Positions 9,925 to 20,885 are shown, counted from the stretch's first letter. The stretch is DNA of 64,000 nucleotides from Takakia lepidozioides (GCA_030704615.1 CM060732.1:42947053-43011052), one strand, 5' to 3'. The notes: generated by a model from the letters alone, not told the origin. Translations and numbers: made by a program.

Positions 9925-10234
9925 TGCCCAACCCAAACTCATTGAAGGAATTTTGCGAAATTTTGCCATACCGTTCTTTGATTGCATGCCTGGATCTGAT
10001 GACTTCAGTTACGTCATGGAGAGAATGGAATGGTTTGAGGGCAGTGTCCCCAGCAACGGAGCTGTTGGAAGTGCGGCTTATTATGCACTTTGTTTTGTGC
10101 AATTTTACTTGGAGTGGAAGTTCAATGTGAAAACCACAGAAGATCGAACCCGTCATAGGTGGGCGTTTACTGCAAGTTGGTTCGACGAGTCAACCATGAT
10201 AGCTTCCCATACTCATATAATTAGTTGGTTGTGA
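9925..10234 (+). pseudogene. unrecognised coding-like ORF, perhaps C48-related
   Basis: The open frame includes PKLIEGILRNFAIPFFDC, VMERMEWFEGSVPSNGAVGS and AAYYALCFVQFYLEWKFNV, ending ISWL. Composition looks protein-like rather than random, and the VPSNG...YYALCFVQFYLE portion is reminiscent of the ULP1 Cys-box helix with the Cys replaced. It lies 1.1 kb after the HWSV exon with the PPR relic and CACTA-type sequence between. I cannot assign it firmly. Confidence 0.25.
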
Positions 10235-10319
10235 GACGAGATGGACAAAGACTTTGTCAAATGGCCAAAGAAATAAATAGCGTCTCTTGATGCATTTTTT
10301 GCTTCTATGTGGTTTGTTT

Positions 10320-11300
10320 GTAACACTTCACAGTTTGGGTTTTATGCAATGGGCTTACATGGGGTTACACTTTATTGGGTTACATAAAGTGGAGTCATAG
10401 ACAAGTACTTGGGACATCTTGGGGCCCTGGGGCAATGGGCTTACACTCTGTGGGTTCACACATAAGTGATGGGTTACACCGTGCCGGGTCTCACAACGTG
10501 GGGTTACACTTATGGGTTACATGCAATGGGCCTCTCAGGGTTACATGGTTGGGCCTTCCTGGCTATGTCAGGGTCACGTAGCTGAAACAATATAGTTTCG
10601 TGACATGTAACCCCACCTCGACTATGCACACTTGTTTTTTTTTTTTTGTTTTTTTTTTCCTCGCACTGAAGTTTTGGTGCACTGAAGTTCTCGGAGTTAT
10701 ACTACATGGAGTTATACTACATGGGGTTACATACATGAGGGCTATGTACAATGGGTTACATACGATGGGGTCACAATAGTGGGGGTAACATCTGGTCAGG
10801 CTACATACTTCTTGGAGTTACAACACTCTGGGTTACACTCACTCAAGAGGGTTACACAATTCTGAGTTATACTGTGCACAGTGACAGTGGGCAGGGTTGC
10901 CTATACAAGGGCTACGTGTCGTGGGGATACATAAGATGGGGTGATGTAGCATCAACATGCACCCCAAATTGTACAATGGGTTACATGCGATGGGTTGACA
11001 ACAGTGGGGGTTACATGTGGTCGGGATACATACTTCTTGGGGTTACACAACAACAAGTTACACTCCGGAGGGCTACACTGGTCCATAACATAGGTTGAAT
11101 GGAATGATTATCTATCTCATGGATTACACGTCCATGGGTTACATATACAGGGTGGGTTACACACAAATTGGGTTACACATAGAGGGGTCACACATACAGG
11201 GTGGGATACACCTAAATTGGTTACACATAGAGGGGTTACACATATATGGGTTACATAGAGGGGTTGCACATAGAGGGGTTACACATACAGGGGCTAGTGT
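10320..11300. repeat. GGGTTACA repeat array 1
   Basis: Dozens of GGGTTACA(C/T) words with 5-30 base variable spacers occupy almost 1 kb. Near 11140-11290 the unit tightens to GGGTTACACATAGAGG-like repeats of about 17-22 bases. A poly-T tract lies at 10627-10650. ORFs crossing it translate into GYIxxG/VTxx low-complexity sequence and are artefacts. Confidence 0.85.
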
Positions 11301-11399
11301 TGGCGACTAAAGGTGCTCGACTTTAGCGTCTTCCCACTCTGTATTGAAGGGTCATGTAACCCCGGCAGACTAACCCAGACCCTGTAGTCACACTGTAGT

Positions 11400-11690
11400 C
11401 ATCGACTTATAATTCTCAGAGTTACACCACTGACAGCAATATTCTATGGGCTTTTACATACTGGGTTACACTGTTGATAGTTACATTGCAGTTACACTTG
11501 GAGTTACACCACAATGAGTTACACTGAAGAAGGTTACACTCGTCTGTGTTACACTGTGTGGAGTACCACAAATGCGAGTCACACCAAGTAGAGCTATGTT
11601 ACGTTATGAAACCCCAGACGGTGTAACCCTGCGTTGTGTCACCCTGGCCCATGGGTGTCCCATTGAGTGGGTTACATAGGTTGAATGTGG
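11400..11690. repeat. GGGTTACA repeat array 2
   Basis: Units such as GAGTTACACCACTGAC, GGGTTACACTGTTG, GGAGTTACACCACAATGAG and GTGTTACACTGTG are looser and more diverged than array 1. After 11600 the word flips to TGTAACCCTG. Confidence 0.75.
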
Positions 11691-11788
11691 ATGGAATGGC
11701 AAAGTAAATAACAACCCATGAACAGACATGTACTTCGTATTAAACCTGGTGATCACAAAATAAGTGTGATTGCCAATGGACTCAATGG

Positions 11789-12465
11789 TCACTTACTATG
11801 GAACCGGTCTACAAAATCCATTTTCCTGGCAAGGGACATGTTGTTTCCATCATCATTTTTTATGAATGGAACTGCCTGAAGAGGGTGCAACAGACCTTTG
11901 TCGATTCTGACTTGTAAAGTGGACAGCCTCCCACGAACACAACGAAGCTCGGCAAGTAGATGTTTGCGCATTGTTTCACTCTCATTGCCAAGAAGTGACA
12001 GGGACTTCATCTCAGATTCAATTGATGAAACATCCGACGGCTCCTGCCGACCACGCTGGGATGATGCTGAGCACTCCGTAGGCTCTGCTAGATTCACAAC
12101 TTCCTCCTCTGCATCAATATCTAGAAGTTCCGATTTCATCAACATGTCAAGACCTCCATGAATGGTCCCGAGCTTTGTGCCACAGAGCTTCACAATAAGC
12201 CCTTCCTTCAGATTTGGCTTCATCAATTGAAGAACGCGGATTTGATGTTTGCACAAGTTACCCTTCAAAGCCCATGGACAATCGTAACAAGCCCAGGTGG
12301 TTGCAGGTGCATAGATTGTGTAGCTTCGACCGGCCGTTTGAACACTATCCACAATCGCCGGATGACCAGGAATAGTGGGCAAATGAACATTGACGTCAGG
12401 GATCTCCCTCGCAGTCCAAACAACATTGCTGATAAATTCCTCATGTCGTAAGTTAGTGGGGAATC
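11789..12465 (-). CDS. SWIM zinc-finger protein segment, probably transposase-derived
   Basis: The minus frame is open from 12465 and reads PTNLRHEEFISNVVWTAREI, then SYTIYAPATTWACYDCPWAL, KGNLCKHQIRVLQ, and on to a stop at 11789 (about 225 residues). CxCxnCxH spacing (C-Y-D-C-P-W...C-K-H) is the SWIM zinc finger, common at the C-terminus of Mutator-like transposases and in FAR1-type proteins. The remaining C-terminal part (EPSDVSSIESEMKSLSLL, LRCVRGRLSTLQVRIDKGLL) looks like a helical region. No catalytic DDE core is visible just upstream, where GGGTTACA repeats (12605-12955) lie, so the element or gene is split by repeats or introns. No start codon is assigned; partial. Confidence 0.6.
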
Positions 12466-12604
12466 ATTGGTAAAACACTTAGGAAATTAGACAGAGTCTG
12501 AGACGACCAAGGAGAATAACTCTTAAACGCATTGGCGACTTGATTGGTCATGAGCTTGGACTCATCTACATCGGGGAAAAGACAAAGGTTTTTAGTCGTG
12601 GAAC

Positions 12605-12955
12605 GAGGTTTTTCAAGGGTTATACTATGTAAGGGTTACACTGACTAGGACAAGACAGTGGTTCGGATTACACGATGTGGGTTACACCACCCTGTTAGAG
12701 ACAGTAGTTTGCAATGGGTTACACTACCTGGGTTACACTAGTGAGATTACACAACGAGAGGGTAACAAATCTAGGGTAACATAGCGAGGGGTAACATTAG
12801 GGGTACATTGATTACAGGGTTACATACTCCGAGGGTTACACTGATTACAGGGTTACACACAACGAGGGTTACACTGAGTACAGGGTTCCACATAGCGAGG
12901 GTTACACTGATTACAAGATTACACACAAAGGGGTTACACGACGAGAGGGACAGAC
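12605..12955. repeat. GGGTTACA repeat array 3
   Basis: Between about 12780 and 12930 the units become regular: AGGGTTACACTGATTAC / AGGGTTACACACAACG alternate with a period near 35-36 bases, four to five times. It lies between the SWIM segment and the coding segment at 12934-13500, within what may be an intron of one minus-strand gene. Confidence 0.8.
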
Positions 12956-13500
12956 CCAAGGTCTCTCATATACTGGATGCCCAGACGCGCATTGAAGTCC
13001 ATTTCTGTTGGTGATTCGTTGAAGAGGCTACAACACCAAAGCTGGATAAACGATTCTTTCTGATGGATCGCAAAGTGATGGGCGGCGCGGCGACGGCTTG
13101 CCTTGCAAAACTGTATAGCTCCGTTGATCTTAACTGACCTGTCACCCCACTCTTCTGTACTCAAACTCGATCTTAAGTCCTCGAGCTCAGAATCCAAGGT
13201 CGCAATTCCATCACCAGGTAGTGCAAAGTACATCAGACTAAAGCCGTAATACGCATCGACCAGGTCCTTCACCTTTGAGGCCGTAAGAGCACTTTCCAGA
13301 AGGTCAGTCGTGAACCCCAACCTGGGATGCGTTTGGGAAACTGACCTGCCATGATTTCTTACATCGTTGTGGGCCAGAATTCTCAAAAGGAGTGGTGGCG
13401 GTCCAATGTGCGGTTTGGTGAGATTTTCCATTTGACTGATCAATCCTTCCGCAAAACCGCGAGTGAATTCCAACGGATTTGGAACAACCAACCTTCGATT
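12934..13500 (-). CDS. unrecognised coding segment, part of the 12-15 kb minus-strand gene or element
   Basis: A 185-codon frame contains NPLEFTRGFAEGLISQMENL, RILAHNDVRNHGRSVSQ, LVDAYYGFSLMYFALPGDGI, RSVKINGAIQFCKASRRRA and HQKESFIQLWCCSLF. Amino-acid use is that of a real protein, and an adjacent overlapping frame upstream (13679-13440) reads NPLVITITVDGIEGWLFQI, so a frameshift or a short intron joins them near 13490. I recognise no family. Its position between the CPYC zinc finger at 14.5-14.9 kb and the SWIM segment at 11.8-12.5 kb on the same strand suggests one multi-domain gene. A host gene with long repeat-filled introns is the alternative. Confidence 0.4.
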   Translation of the reverse strand, partial: NRRLVVPNPLEFTRGFAEGLISQMENLTKPHIGPPPLLLRILAHNDVRNHGRSVSQTHPRLGFTTDLLESALTASKVKDLVDAYYGFSLMYFALPGDGIATLDSELEDLRSSLSTEEWGDRSVKINGAIQFCKASRRRAAHHFAIHQKESFIQLWCCSLFNESPTEMDFNARLGIQYMRDLGSVPLVV

Positions 13501-13875
13501 CCATCTACAGTAATAGTGATGACAAGAGGATTTGAAGTTCTGGCATCGTCAAGGTCGGTATTGCCAACAGCTGGTTCGTCCATCGTGTCATTATCATGTG
13601 AGGTTTGGCTCTCTCGATGGACTCGTGTAAGTCTCCCACATTTTTTCTTTTTTATGCTTTGGCATATCAGGATGTCCAATGCTCTCCAAATACTCCTTCA
13701 CCCGATTCAATTCCTCTATCATTAACGGACCATGATCCGGCTGGGCTGTAAACGCCTTGTGGGCAGCAACAACACTGTCCATATCATCGCTTCTAAGATG
13801 ATGTCGAGCTCCCTGCGCAATACAGCGTGAGGGGTTACACCAGAGAAAAGGGTTACAGCACGAGGGGTTACACAT
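13501..13875 (-). CDS. unrecognised coding segment (helical)
   Basis: The minus frame gives MDSVVAAHKAFTAQPDHGPL, MIEELNRVKEYLESIGHPD and MPKHKKEKMWETYTS. It is charged and probably alpha-helical, with no known motif. It lies upstream of, and in the same direction as, the segment at 12934-13500. Probably an exon of the same gene; splice borders were not defined. Confidence 0.35.
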
Positions 13876-14035
13876 GAAAAATGGGTTACAAGGAAGGTGG
13901 GCTACACGGGGTTACACAGAGGTGGGTTACACACCATAGGGATTTTTAAAAGGGGTCCTCTATAGGTGGGTTACACTCTGGGTTACACGCCACAAGAGAG
14001 ACAGGGGGGGTAACACAAAGGGTTACACGGATAGA
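13820..14035. repeat. GGGTTACA repeat array 4
   Basis: GGGTTACACCAGAG, GGGTTACAGCACG, GGGTTACACATG, GGGTTACACACC and GGGTTACACGG at irregular spacing, inserted between coding segments of the minus-strand gene. Confidence 0.8.
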
Positions 14036-14490
14036 CAACAGCCCGAAATTTGAAAAACAGAGAAATGGCAGGGAATCCAACTTAATTGTCCGTCGATAGA
14101 ACCCAACTTGATTTTGCAGCTGTTGCATGGACTGAGCCCTCGCCTGGCGCAACAAATTCTTGGAATGCCGGCCAAAACCCCTTCTCATTGACATTCGGAA
14201 ATGGGAACTAAGGAATAAGGCCATGCGGTAGCAGAAGGATTGAGCCTGGAGTTCGCTTTCGCAAGATGAACCTTGAGCTCCGGTTTCCCCGGTTTGCAAT
14301 GTTGATTTTCTTTGCAATAGAGACAGGTAGAGGCGGGCTCAATCGCCGCTTGTCTCTCTCGTTAGGAACCTGCCGAAACAGAAGGACCAGGGACAGAAAC
14401 GGCAGGAGCACCAGAAGATGAAACCTCTGTAGCAGAAGTAGCCGAAGAAGGTACAACAACAGGCACTTCAATAGGATCTGCAATCTCACC

Positions 14491-14886
14491 TTAAGCCACC
14501 CTATTTTGCAGAATCCATGCATAATATGCATCAACAGAAGAAGCTGGAACAGAATTCACCACATTTTCAACAGCCATGGCATGCTTGAGCTCCGCATCAG
14601 GAAACGGTTTTGTTCCTTTCGGTCTGGCCATACATGCGGCCGTTCCATTGACAATATGCCGATTCAATCTGCTCTTATCTACCTTTACTTCCCCACAATA
14701 AGGACATTTGAACTTAGGCCGGCCCTTTGCTCCCTCCACCTTGGCCTCTCTACACCTGGTGTGGCAGTACGCGATCGTTGTAGCATGTTCATGCCCAGTG
14801 TACCAGACGCGAACTTGTTCGCCATCCCTCTTCAAGCGATCAAATGGAATAGTAGCCACTCCAGGGAACAGATAACAATCAGCCAT
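14491..14886 (-). CDS. CPYC zinc-finger N-terminal segment
   Basis: The first ATG (14886) opens a 131-residue frame starting MADCYLFPGVATIPFDRLKR. It contains KFKCPYCGEVKVDKSRLNRH and then IVNGTAACMARPKGTKPF. The C-P-Y-C...R-L-N-R-H arrangement resembles a C2H2/BED-like DNA-binding finger as used at the N-terminus of transposases and transcription factors. It ends AWILQNRVA. It lies at the 5' side of the minus-strand coding pieces down to 11.8 kb and is probably their first exon. An inverted partial copy (MARPKETKPFPNADL) lies at 15.76 kb on the plus strand. Start choice: the ATG directly precedes the conserved-looking part; upstream codons are leucine- and serine-rich and appear random. Confidence 0.5.
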   Translation of the reverse strand: MADCYLFPGVATIPFDRLKRDGEQVRVWYTGHEHATTIAYCHTRCREAKVEGAKGRPKFKCPYCGEVKVDKSRLNRHIVNGTAACMARPKGTKPFPDAELKHAMAVENVVNSVPASSVDAYYAWILQNRVA

Positions 14887-15174
14887 GGCAAAAGAAAAAG
14901 CTAACAGAAGATAAGAGAAGAGCAAGACCAAGACAAGACCAAGAGAATTCCGAAGAACGCACAGCAGGGAGCACGCACTGCAAGGAGTGCAGGAAAAATA
15001 GGAAAGGGCTGCGAGAAGGGAAAAACTGAACAATGATCAAAGAACGAAGAACGAAGCTAGCTAGATATCACCCGTAAGGCATGTGGTTAAGCGAAAGACG
15101 GCGGTTCATTAAAATCTGGCGGCTTGCAATCAATTACATCCGCACTGACTCACACGTGTATGAGTTGCAATCCC

Positions 15175-15600
15175 GGTGTCACCCAGAATAGCGGAGTGTA
15201 ACCCGTAACCCTACACTTGTGAGCTCGACAAACCGGCCGTTACCCGCATGCGAGACACGTCGAGTGTAACCCTCCGTCATGTACCCACATATGATATAAC
15301 CCTTCGTCACAACCTCATGTACCCCTAGTCTATGTGACTCCCGAACATAACATCGATGTAACCCTGTCATATCAAACCATTAGTATGTAACCTCCAGGTA
15401 AACATGGTCAATGTAACGCCCCACCCATGTAACCCTAGCCTATGTGGCTCCGCGAGCGCAACATCCACGTAACCCATCAAACATGTCAACCCCATCTAAA
15501 CCTCCATTACTAAACCGTCTACCAAGCCACCATGTATTGAGAAAGAAAACACCGTGTAACCCCCTGTGTGTAACCATAGCACACGTGACGTAGTCATATA
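15175..15600. repeat. TGTAACCC repeat array 5 (reverse orientation)
   Basis: Here the word appears as TGTAACCC on the plus strand (AGTGTAACCCGTAACCC, ATGTACCCACAT, GATGTAACCCTGTCA, TGTAACCCTAGCC). The orientation switch relative to arrays 1-4 coincides with the inverted copy of the CPYC segment just downstream. Confidence 0.75.
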
Positions 15601-15751
15601 AACCATCAGACATGTTATCGGTTGACAGTGCTTGCAGAACACGCAGGATTCGATACGTATTGCATCCAGAATACCGATGAGTAGGCTGCCCCGGCTGGTG
15701 TGTGAACAAAAGATACACGTGAAGAGAATGAATGGGCACCCCGTCAAATGA

Positions 15752-15870
15752 GCGGCTGCTTGCATGGCTAGACCGAAAGAAACAAAACCCTTTCCTAATG
15801 CGGATCTCAGGAATACCATAGCCATCGGGGACGGTGACAAAACAACAAGAATGACATTGAGAAAGAAAAA
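15752..15870 (+). pseudogene. inverted partial copy of the CPYC zinc-finger segment
   Basis: The plus strand reads MARPKETKPFPNADLRNTIA, matching MARPKGTKPFPDAELKHAMA encoded on the minus strand at about 14.6 kb. The finger itself is missing and the frame then turns lysine/arginine-rich. Together with the reversed repeat orientation this suggests that 14.5-15.9 kb is an inverted duplication. Confidence 0.55.
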
Positions 15871-16184
15871 GGATAGAGACAACCGTATCAATCGTAGAGA
15901 AAACCGTAGTAATAGATTTGCCGGATCGCTACGCGGAAAGCGTTGTCTTGCATGTTGCTGGGAGAATGATACTGAACTGAATGAACTACAAATCTTTCGC
16001 ATTGATGTGTGAAGCCGATTGGGCACCACGGGAATTGCAGAAAACTGATGCCCCAAAGCAAAAAAATGAGCGAGCTAGGAATATGAAAAACGAATGGAGA
16101 GAGCAAATTAGGGTTTCGGCCTCCATTTCAACCTCCATTCGGCTGTCGGATAGTTTACACGTGTATGATGTACACGAGGCAGAG

Positions 16185-17300
16185 GTATAGAGGGTTACAT
16201 GGATTACAGAGGGTTACATGGAGTGAGGTTTACATAGGGGTGAGGGTGACACTCTGCGGTGCTACAAACGGTTACATGGGTTACAGAGGATTACATGGTG
16301 GTAAGGGTTACACCTGGTGAGGGTTATAGAGGGTTATAGAGGGTTACATGGAGAGAGAGAGAGAAAGGGTTACATGGGGGTGAGGATGATAATCTGCGGT
16401 GTTATAGAGGGTTACATGGGTTACAGAGGGTTACATGGAGTGAGGGTTACATACGGGTGAGGGTAACACTCTGCGGTGTTACAAAGGGTTACATGGGTTA
16501 CAGAGGGTTACATGGTGGTGAGGGTTATAGAGGGTCACAGAGGGTTACATGGGTTACAGAGGGTCACAAAGGGTTACATGGGTTACAAAGGGTCACAGAG
16601 GGTTACAGAGGGTTACATGGAATGAGGGTGACATAGGGGTGAGGGTGACACTCTGCGGTGTTACAGAAGGTTACATGGTGGTGAGGGTTATAGAGGGTCA
16701 CAGAGGCTTACATGGGTTAAAGAGGGTCAGAGAGGGTTACATAGAGTGAGGGTTACATAGGGGTGAGGGTGACACTCTGCGGTGTTACAGAGGGTTACAG
16801 AGGGTTATATGGGTTACAGAGGGTCACAGAGGGTTACATGGGTTACAAAGGGTTACAAAGGGTTACATGGAGTGAGGGTTACACAGGGGTGAGGGTGACA
16901 CTCTGCAGTGTTACAGGGGGTTACATGAGGGTCACAGAGGGTTACATGGGTTACAGAGGGTTGCATGGTGGTGAGGGTTACAGAGGGTCATGGGGTTACA
17001 TGGGTTAAGAGGGTCACAGAGGATTACATGGGTTGCAAAGTTTTACAGAGGGTTACATGGAGTGAGGGTTACATAGGGGTGGGGGTGACACTCTACGGTG
17101 TTACAGAGGATTACATGGTGGTGAGGGTTACACTTGATGAGGGTTACAGAGGGTCATGGGATTACATGGGTTACAGAGGGTCACATGGTGGTGTGGGTTA
17201 CACTCGGCGGAGTTACAGAGGGTTACATGGGGGTGAGGATTAAACCCGGGGCGGGGGGTTACAGGGGCTGACGTGCAGGGGGTTACAGGGAACTGGCGGA
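16185..17300. repeat. GGGTTACA repeat array 6 with higher-order structure
   Basis: This is the densest array: AGAGGGTTACATGG and GGGTTACAGAGG units of 14-16 bases. A distinct marker, GGGTGACACTCTGCGGTG, recurs near 16245, 16460, 16650, 16770 and 16895, with diverged forms near 16385, 17085 and 17200, giving a superimposed period of about 75-215 bases. This is an expanding minisatellite-type pattern. Plus-strand ORFs through it (GYRGLQRVTW-like) are low-complexity artefacts. Confidence 0.9.
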
Positions 17301-19289
17301 CTGGTGTCACAGAACGACGACAAAGGCGGCGACGACGAGCCGGGGGCGACGCGCTAATGGGATGAGAGCGGGGGTGGGGAGGGATTGACCGAGCCCAGCC
17401 GGCTGCCTTTTGATGGCTGCCGGAGGCAGAGAACCGGCGGTACGGGGTGTCAGGGCTAGACCGTCCTGACGCGCTCGCATTAAGTTCTTACATTATTCCT
17501 ATTATCTTCCGCTAAACACTGTCTTTTAAGCCATGAATACTACGTGGAGGGAGTGGTGTTTCAATTGCTCAAGCTGAATTCATGTGCTTGCATGAGCAAG
17601 TTCTATTCCTTGTGGTGGCGGACTTTTCTGCCTAATTGACGATTTGCCAAAGCCTACGTGGCGCTACCCTCTCTCTTACATTGTTTTCCACATGTATGCC
17701 ATGCAAGTAAGAAATACCCTTCCTCAGTGCTAAGTGATCGTTTTTTAGTTTTGCCCATCAGTATTGTTTTGGTTCAGGAAAGTTCAATGTCTCTTAGTTG
17801 AAGTGTTGGTAATCTTGCAGGGAATGTTCAAGAACGACTTCCTTGGGCTGACTTTTGATAGCAATAATTCAGTTTTCCTACACGAAGACGATGAAACCAC
17901 TTTGTGCCACATCTATCGAATTTTCCTTCGTTTTTGTATCATTCTGACTTCTGAATCCACACCTAGGAAACCCTTATTTCTTGAAAACCTGGCCTGAAAT
18001 TTTCTGCTGGTTTTTTTTTGTCCTTCATTTCTGCAGATCACTTATAGCCTCGAGTAGGGTCTGAGAGGAACAATGAAATGTGAAGTAACTCTTATCTGTA
18101 GATGTTGGCTTCGACGAGAACGGTCTCTCTCTTGAAATAGAATTACAATCACATACTCTTTAAACAGAAGTTTGAAGGGGTTTAGTATCCTGCATTCATC
18201 ACCTAACAGGTGTGAACTTGGACTTAAGTATACCCTACAGAATTGCAAGCACAAGTGGGTGCCATGCCAGGTGACAAATTCTCAAGGTCTAGAAAGTTGT
18301 GACTTAACAAATAGAGCTGTTCTTCAAGATCTATTTGCTGATGCAGGGATTTTTTCCACTTGTGTTTCAGGCTTATAAAGGTACTCCAATTGCTAGAAAA
18401 GAGTAATTCCCTCAGCTTCACCACCAATCCTGATGCACGCTGTTGAAGAGGAAGGCATCCCATGATCAGCAATTGCTTTATGTGATATTTTTTTCCTGCT
18501 ATAGACATCAGATTGGACCCCCAGTTGCAAAAGATCACCATTTGGGGTACTGGCAATATGAAACGTTTGTGCTTATTCCTCACATTTTGTATGCATCTCT
18601 CATGAATTGGCTAAAAATTAAGTCAAGCTCATGCTAATAGTATCAAGCTCTGTACTGTGAGAGAAACAATTGGCATGGAAATTACTTTGGTCTCAATGTT
18701 CACATTCGAATTCTACTGCCTTAAGCCTGTTGTGTTCATGCTATTGTTGCTGTGACTTTACCACCTAAGCCACTCCAGGCCCCAAAATGCAGTTACGAAT
18801 AGCCAGACAGGCTACGCTGAAATTCCTGAATTAGCCACGTTATACCAATTGCCAAATATTGGTATTCGATTTCTAGGCAATCGCCTCAACTTCCTACACA
18901 AAGCCTGCTACATCAGCCACCCAACCCACTGCCACTGGAGAGCGTAGCCATTTAGGCTTCCATTGCATGGGGAAAAAAAAAACGCTGGTTCCTAGCTGGC
19001 ATATCATCACAAATAAGTTTTTTCGAAGATCTTCTAAATCATCTGGAGATGTTCTTAAACATTTTGGATCTCCAAATCCTATATATGAATTAGGTATTCG
19101 ATCGAAATTTGGATTACCACAAACTTCAGGAGCTGTAAGAATTCTTCCATTCAATTTACCTTTTTAAACACGAACTTCGTGGGCAAAACAGAATGAAATA
19201 ATTCTAGTTCCGTGTATTAATGATTGTATCGAGCATCACATGCATTTATTAGATACGCAACTATTAAGCAACGAAAATCCTTATGGAGA
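17301..19289. other. no gene recognised
   Basis: A possible acceptor (TAATCTTGCAG) at 17820 precedes GMFKNDFLGLTFDSNNSVF, but no family is recognised. The ORF at 18967-19167 (ELGIRSKFGLPQTSGAV) lies in AT-rich sequence of organelle-like composition; I could not assign it to a plastid gene. Confidence 0.35.
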
Positions 19290-19490
19290 TGGCACCTACC
19301 ACAAGAAAAAAAGAAAAAAAGAAAAAAGTATGACGCCTCCCCAAGGGAGCGTAACTTATGGTGTCTCTTCACCACAAGGGCTACTGCCTTCCAGCTAAAA
19401 GTGGACACCTTCATGACACACCAGACCGTGGTTTGAACCCACAACCACATCCAACGTCGTATGTGCCCATTACCACCTGGCGTCGCTTGT
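19290..19490 (-). mobile_element. tRNA-derived SINE
   Basis: On the minus strand, GCCAGGTGGTAATGGGC (A-box-like) is followed about 30 bases later by GTGGGTTCAAACCACGG, a good RNA polymerase III B box (GGTTCRANNCC). The body continues into a simple TTTTTTCTTTTTTTC tail at about 19320. This is the layout of a plant tRNA-derived SINE. A segment of its body (GGTGTCTCTTCACC...AAGGG.TACTGCC) recurs at 36350-36395 in the same orientation. Confidence 0.55.
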
Positions 19491-20885
19491 GCTCACGCCT
19501 ACGTTTTCCTATGCTCACGCCATGTTTTTGTGCTCGTGAGCACAAATTTCACTTTTTAGTCTAGCCATAACATTCTTTTGGAATATTCTTGAAATTTTCG
19601 GGATGCTCTCTTATGCTCACGTGAGCTTGCGCACACAGGCGTGAACGCTCAAGCGCTACCCAAGCGCTACCCAACCTCCTTTGGGTGGTGTATCAGAAAC
19701 TGGAGTTCCTGGCCTTGGTGTACCATGCCAACTCATATTTCTCCCACACCTTTAACCCAAGGGTTCACCCCTTGTCTTTCTTCTTGTGATCTTCCTTCTT
19801 CCTTGCACCAACTTCCTTAATCTTTCCTGTAAAGAGTAAATGGTTGTGCCACCTAAATCAAGATTTTCATGTAGTGGCGTTGCACTCTCGGCTTCTGGCG
19901 GACTGAGGGGTCCAGATGATTCTCCTACAATATTTTCCCAGAAATGCGGATAGTTAGCTCTTAAATAGCTCTCTCTTCTTGCTGTATATCTCTCTCTTCT
20001 TTCTCCTCTTGGGTGGCCCACAGAATAACAAGTTTACTGCTGCATATGGGCCTGGGGACTGCACATATAACTTGGACCAGAATTATAAGTATTGAAAACA
20101 AAATCCTGCATCAACTTAACCCAACAGCTCCATATGCAGATGTAAATAGAATGGAGGACTTTCGAAAGTCTCACTTTCCTCCACCAAGCTGCCAATGAAG
20201 GTGGAATGGAAGTACAACCATGCAGAAAGCTGTAGTACCCTCCTTGTTCCGAGCCTCAGAGGTTTCCTTTCACCATGCACTGGTCCATAATTAGAGGACA
20301 TTCTTTCGATGATCTGACATAATTCGCAGTAGCATGTTTAGGCAGCGCATGATCATCTCTGTGCGTCTGCAATTGTGAGAGTGTTACTGTCCAGGACTCT
20401 GACATGGATTGTTCTTGCCAGGTTTCCCTGATAAACTTGGCATCCAGAAAATAGAACGTTGATCCAACCAACATTCCATTTTTGTAATTTGATCAGGCTG
20501 TACTGCACCTCCCTTTGTATTTATTCATATTTCTTAGAAGATGATGCCTCAAAGGTTTAAGATCAGATCAAGAGTTCTGGCCAATCTCTCCTTTAAACAA
20601 GGTTCAAGTTTGCTGATGCGACCAAGGTAGAAAAATGGACTTCAGGTGCAAGTACATCTATTCTATAAAAGTGGCAGATGTGACTACCTGCATGAGGATT
20701 CTAGTTCTCGATCCGGTATCTACAGGGAAGATCTTGGCTCAAGAGTCCCAAAATAGCAGACTACTTTTTGCCGGGTTGTGTAGATCTTCTACTAGCCAAG
20801 ACTGAGGAAATTTCTCAAACTGCAACAAATCGAGGGCAGGCTGTTGCTGTGTTTCATTAAGATGTCAACTTATCTACGTATGATC
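19491..20885. other. 3' flank of the DUF4470 gene; no second gene supported
   Basis: GCTCACGCC / GTGAGCACAAA words form local inverted repeats at 19490-19640 and recur near 29950-30000. A minus-strand ORF at 19752-20021 (SYLRANYPHFWENIVGESSG) looks protein-like but is unrecognised and has no defined borders. Confidence 0.35.

Noticed and set aside
16549-17243. Plus-strand ORFs translating to GYRGLQRVTW-type repeats
   Set aside because: Pure translation of the GGGTTACA minisatellite; all frames give similar low-complexity products.
10320-17300. Regular spacing of GGGTTACA units considered as a CRISPR-like array
   Set aside because: Spacing and unit length vary, spacers are not unique units of constant length, and the window is clearly nuclear plant DNA.
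18967-19167. AT-rich ORF with ELGIRSKFGLPQTSGAV, suspected nuclear copy of plastid DNA
   Set aside because: I could not match it to any plastid or mitochondrial gene, so organellar origin is unsupported without a search.
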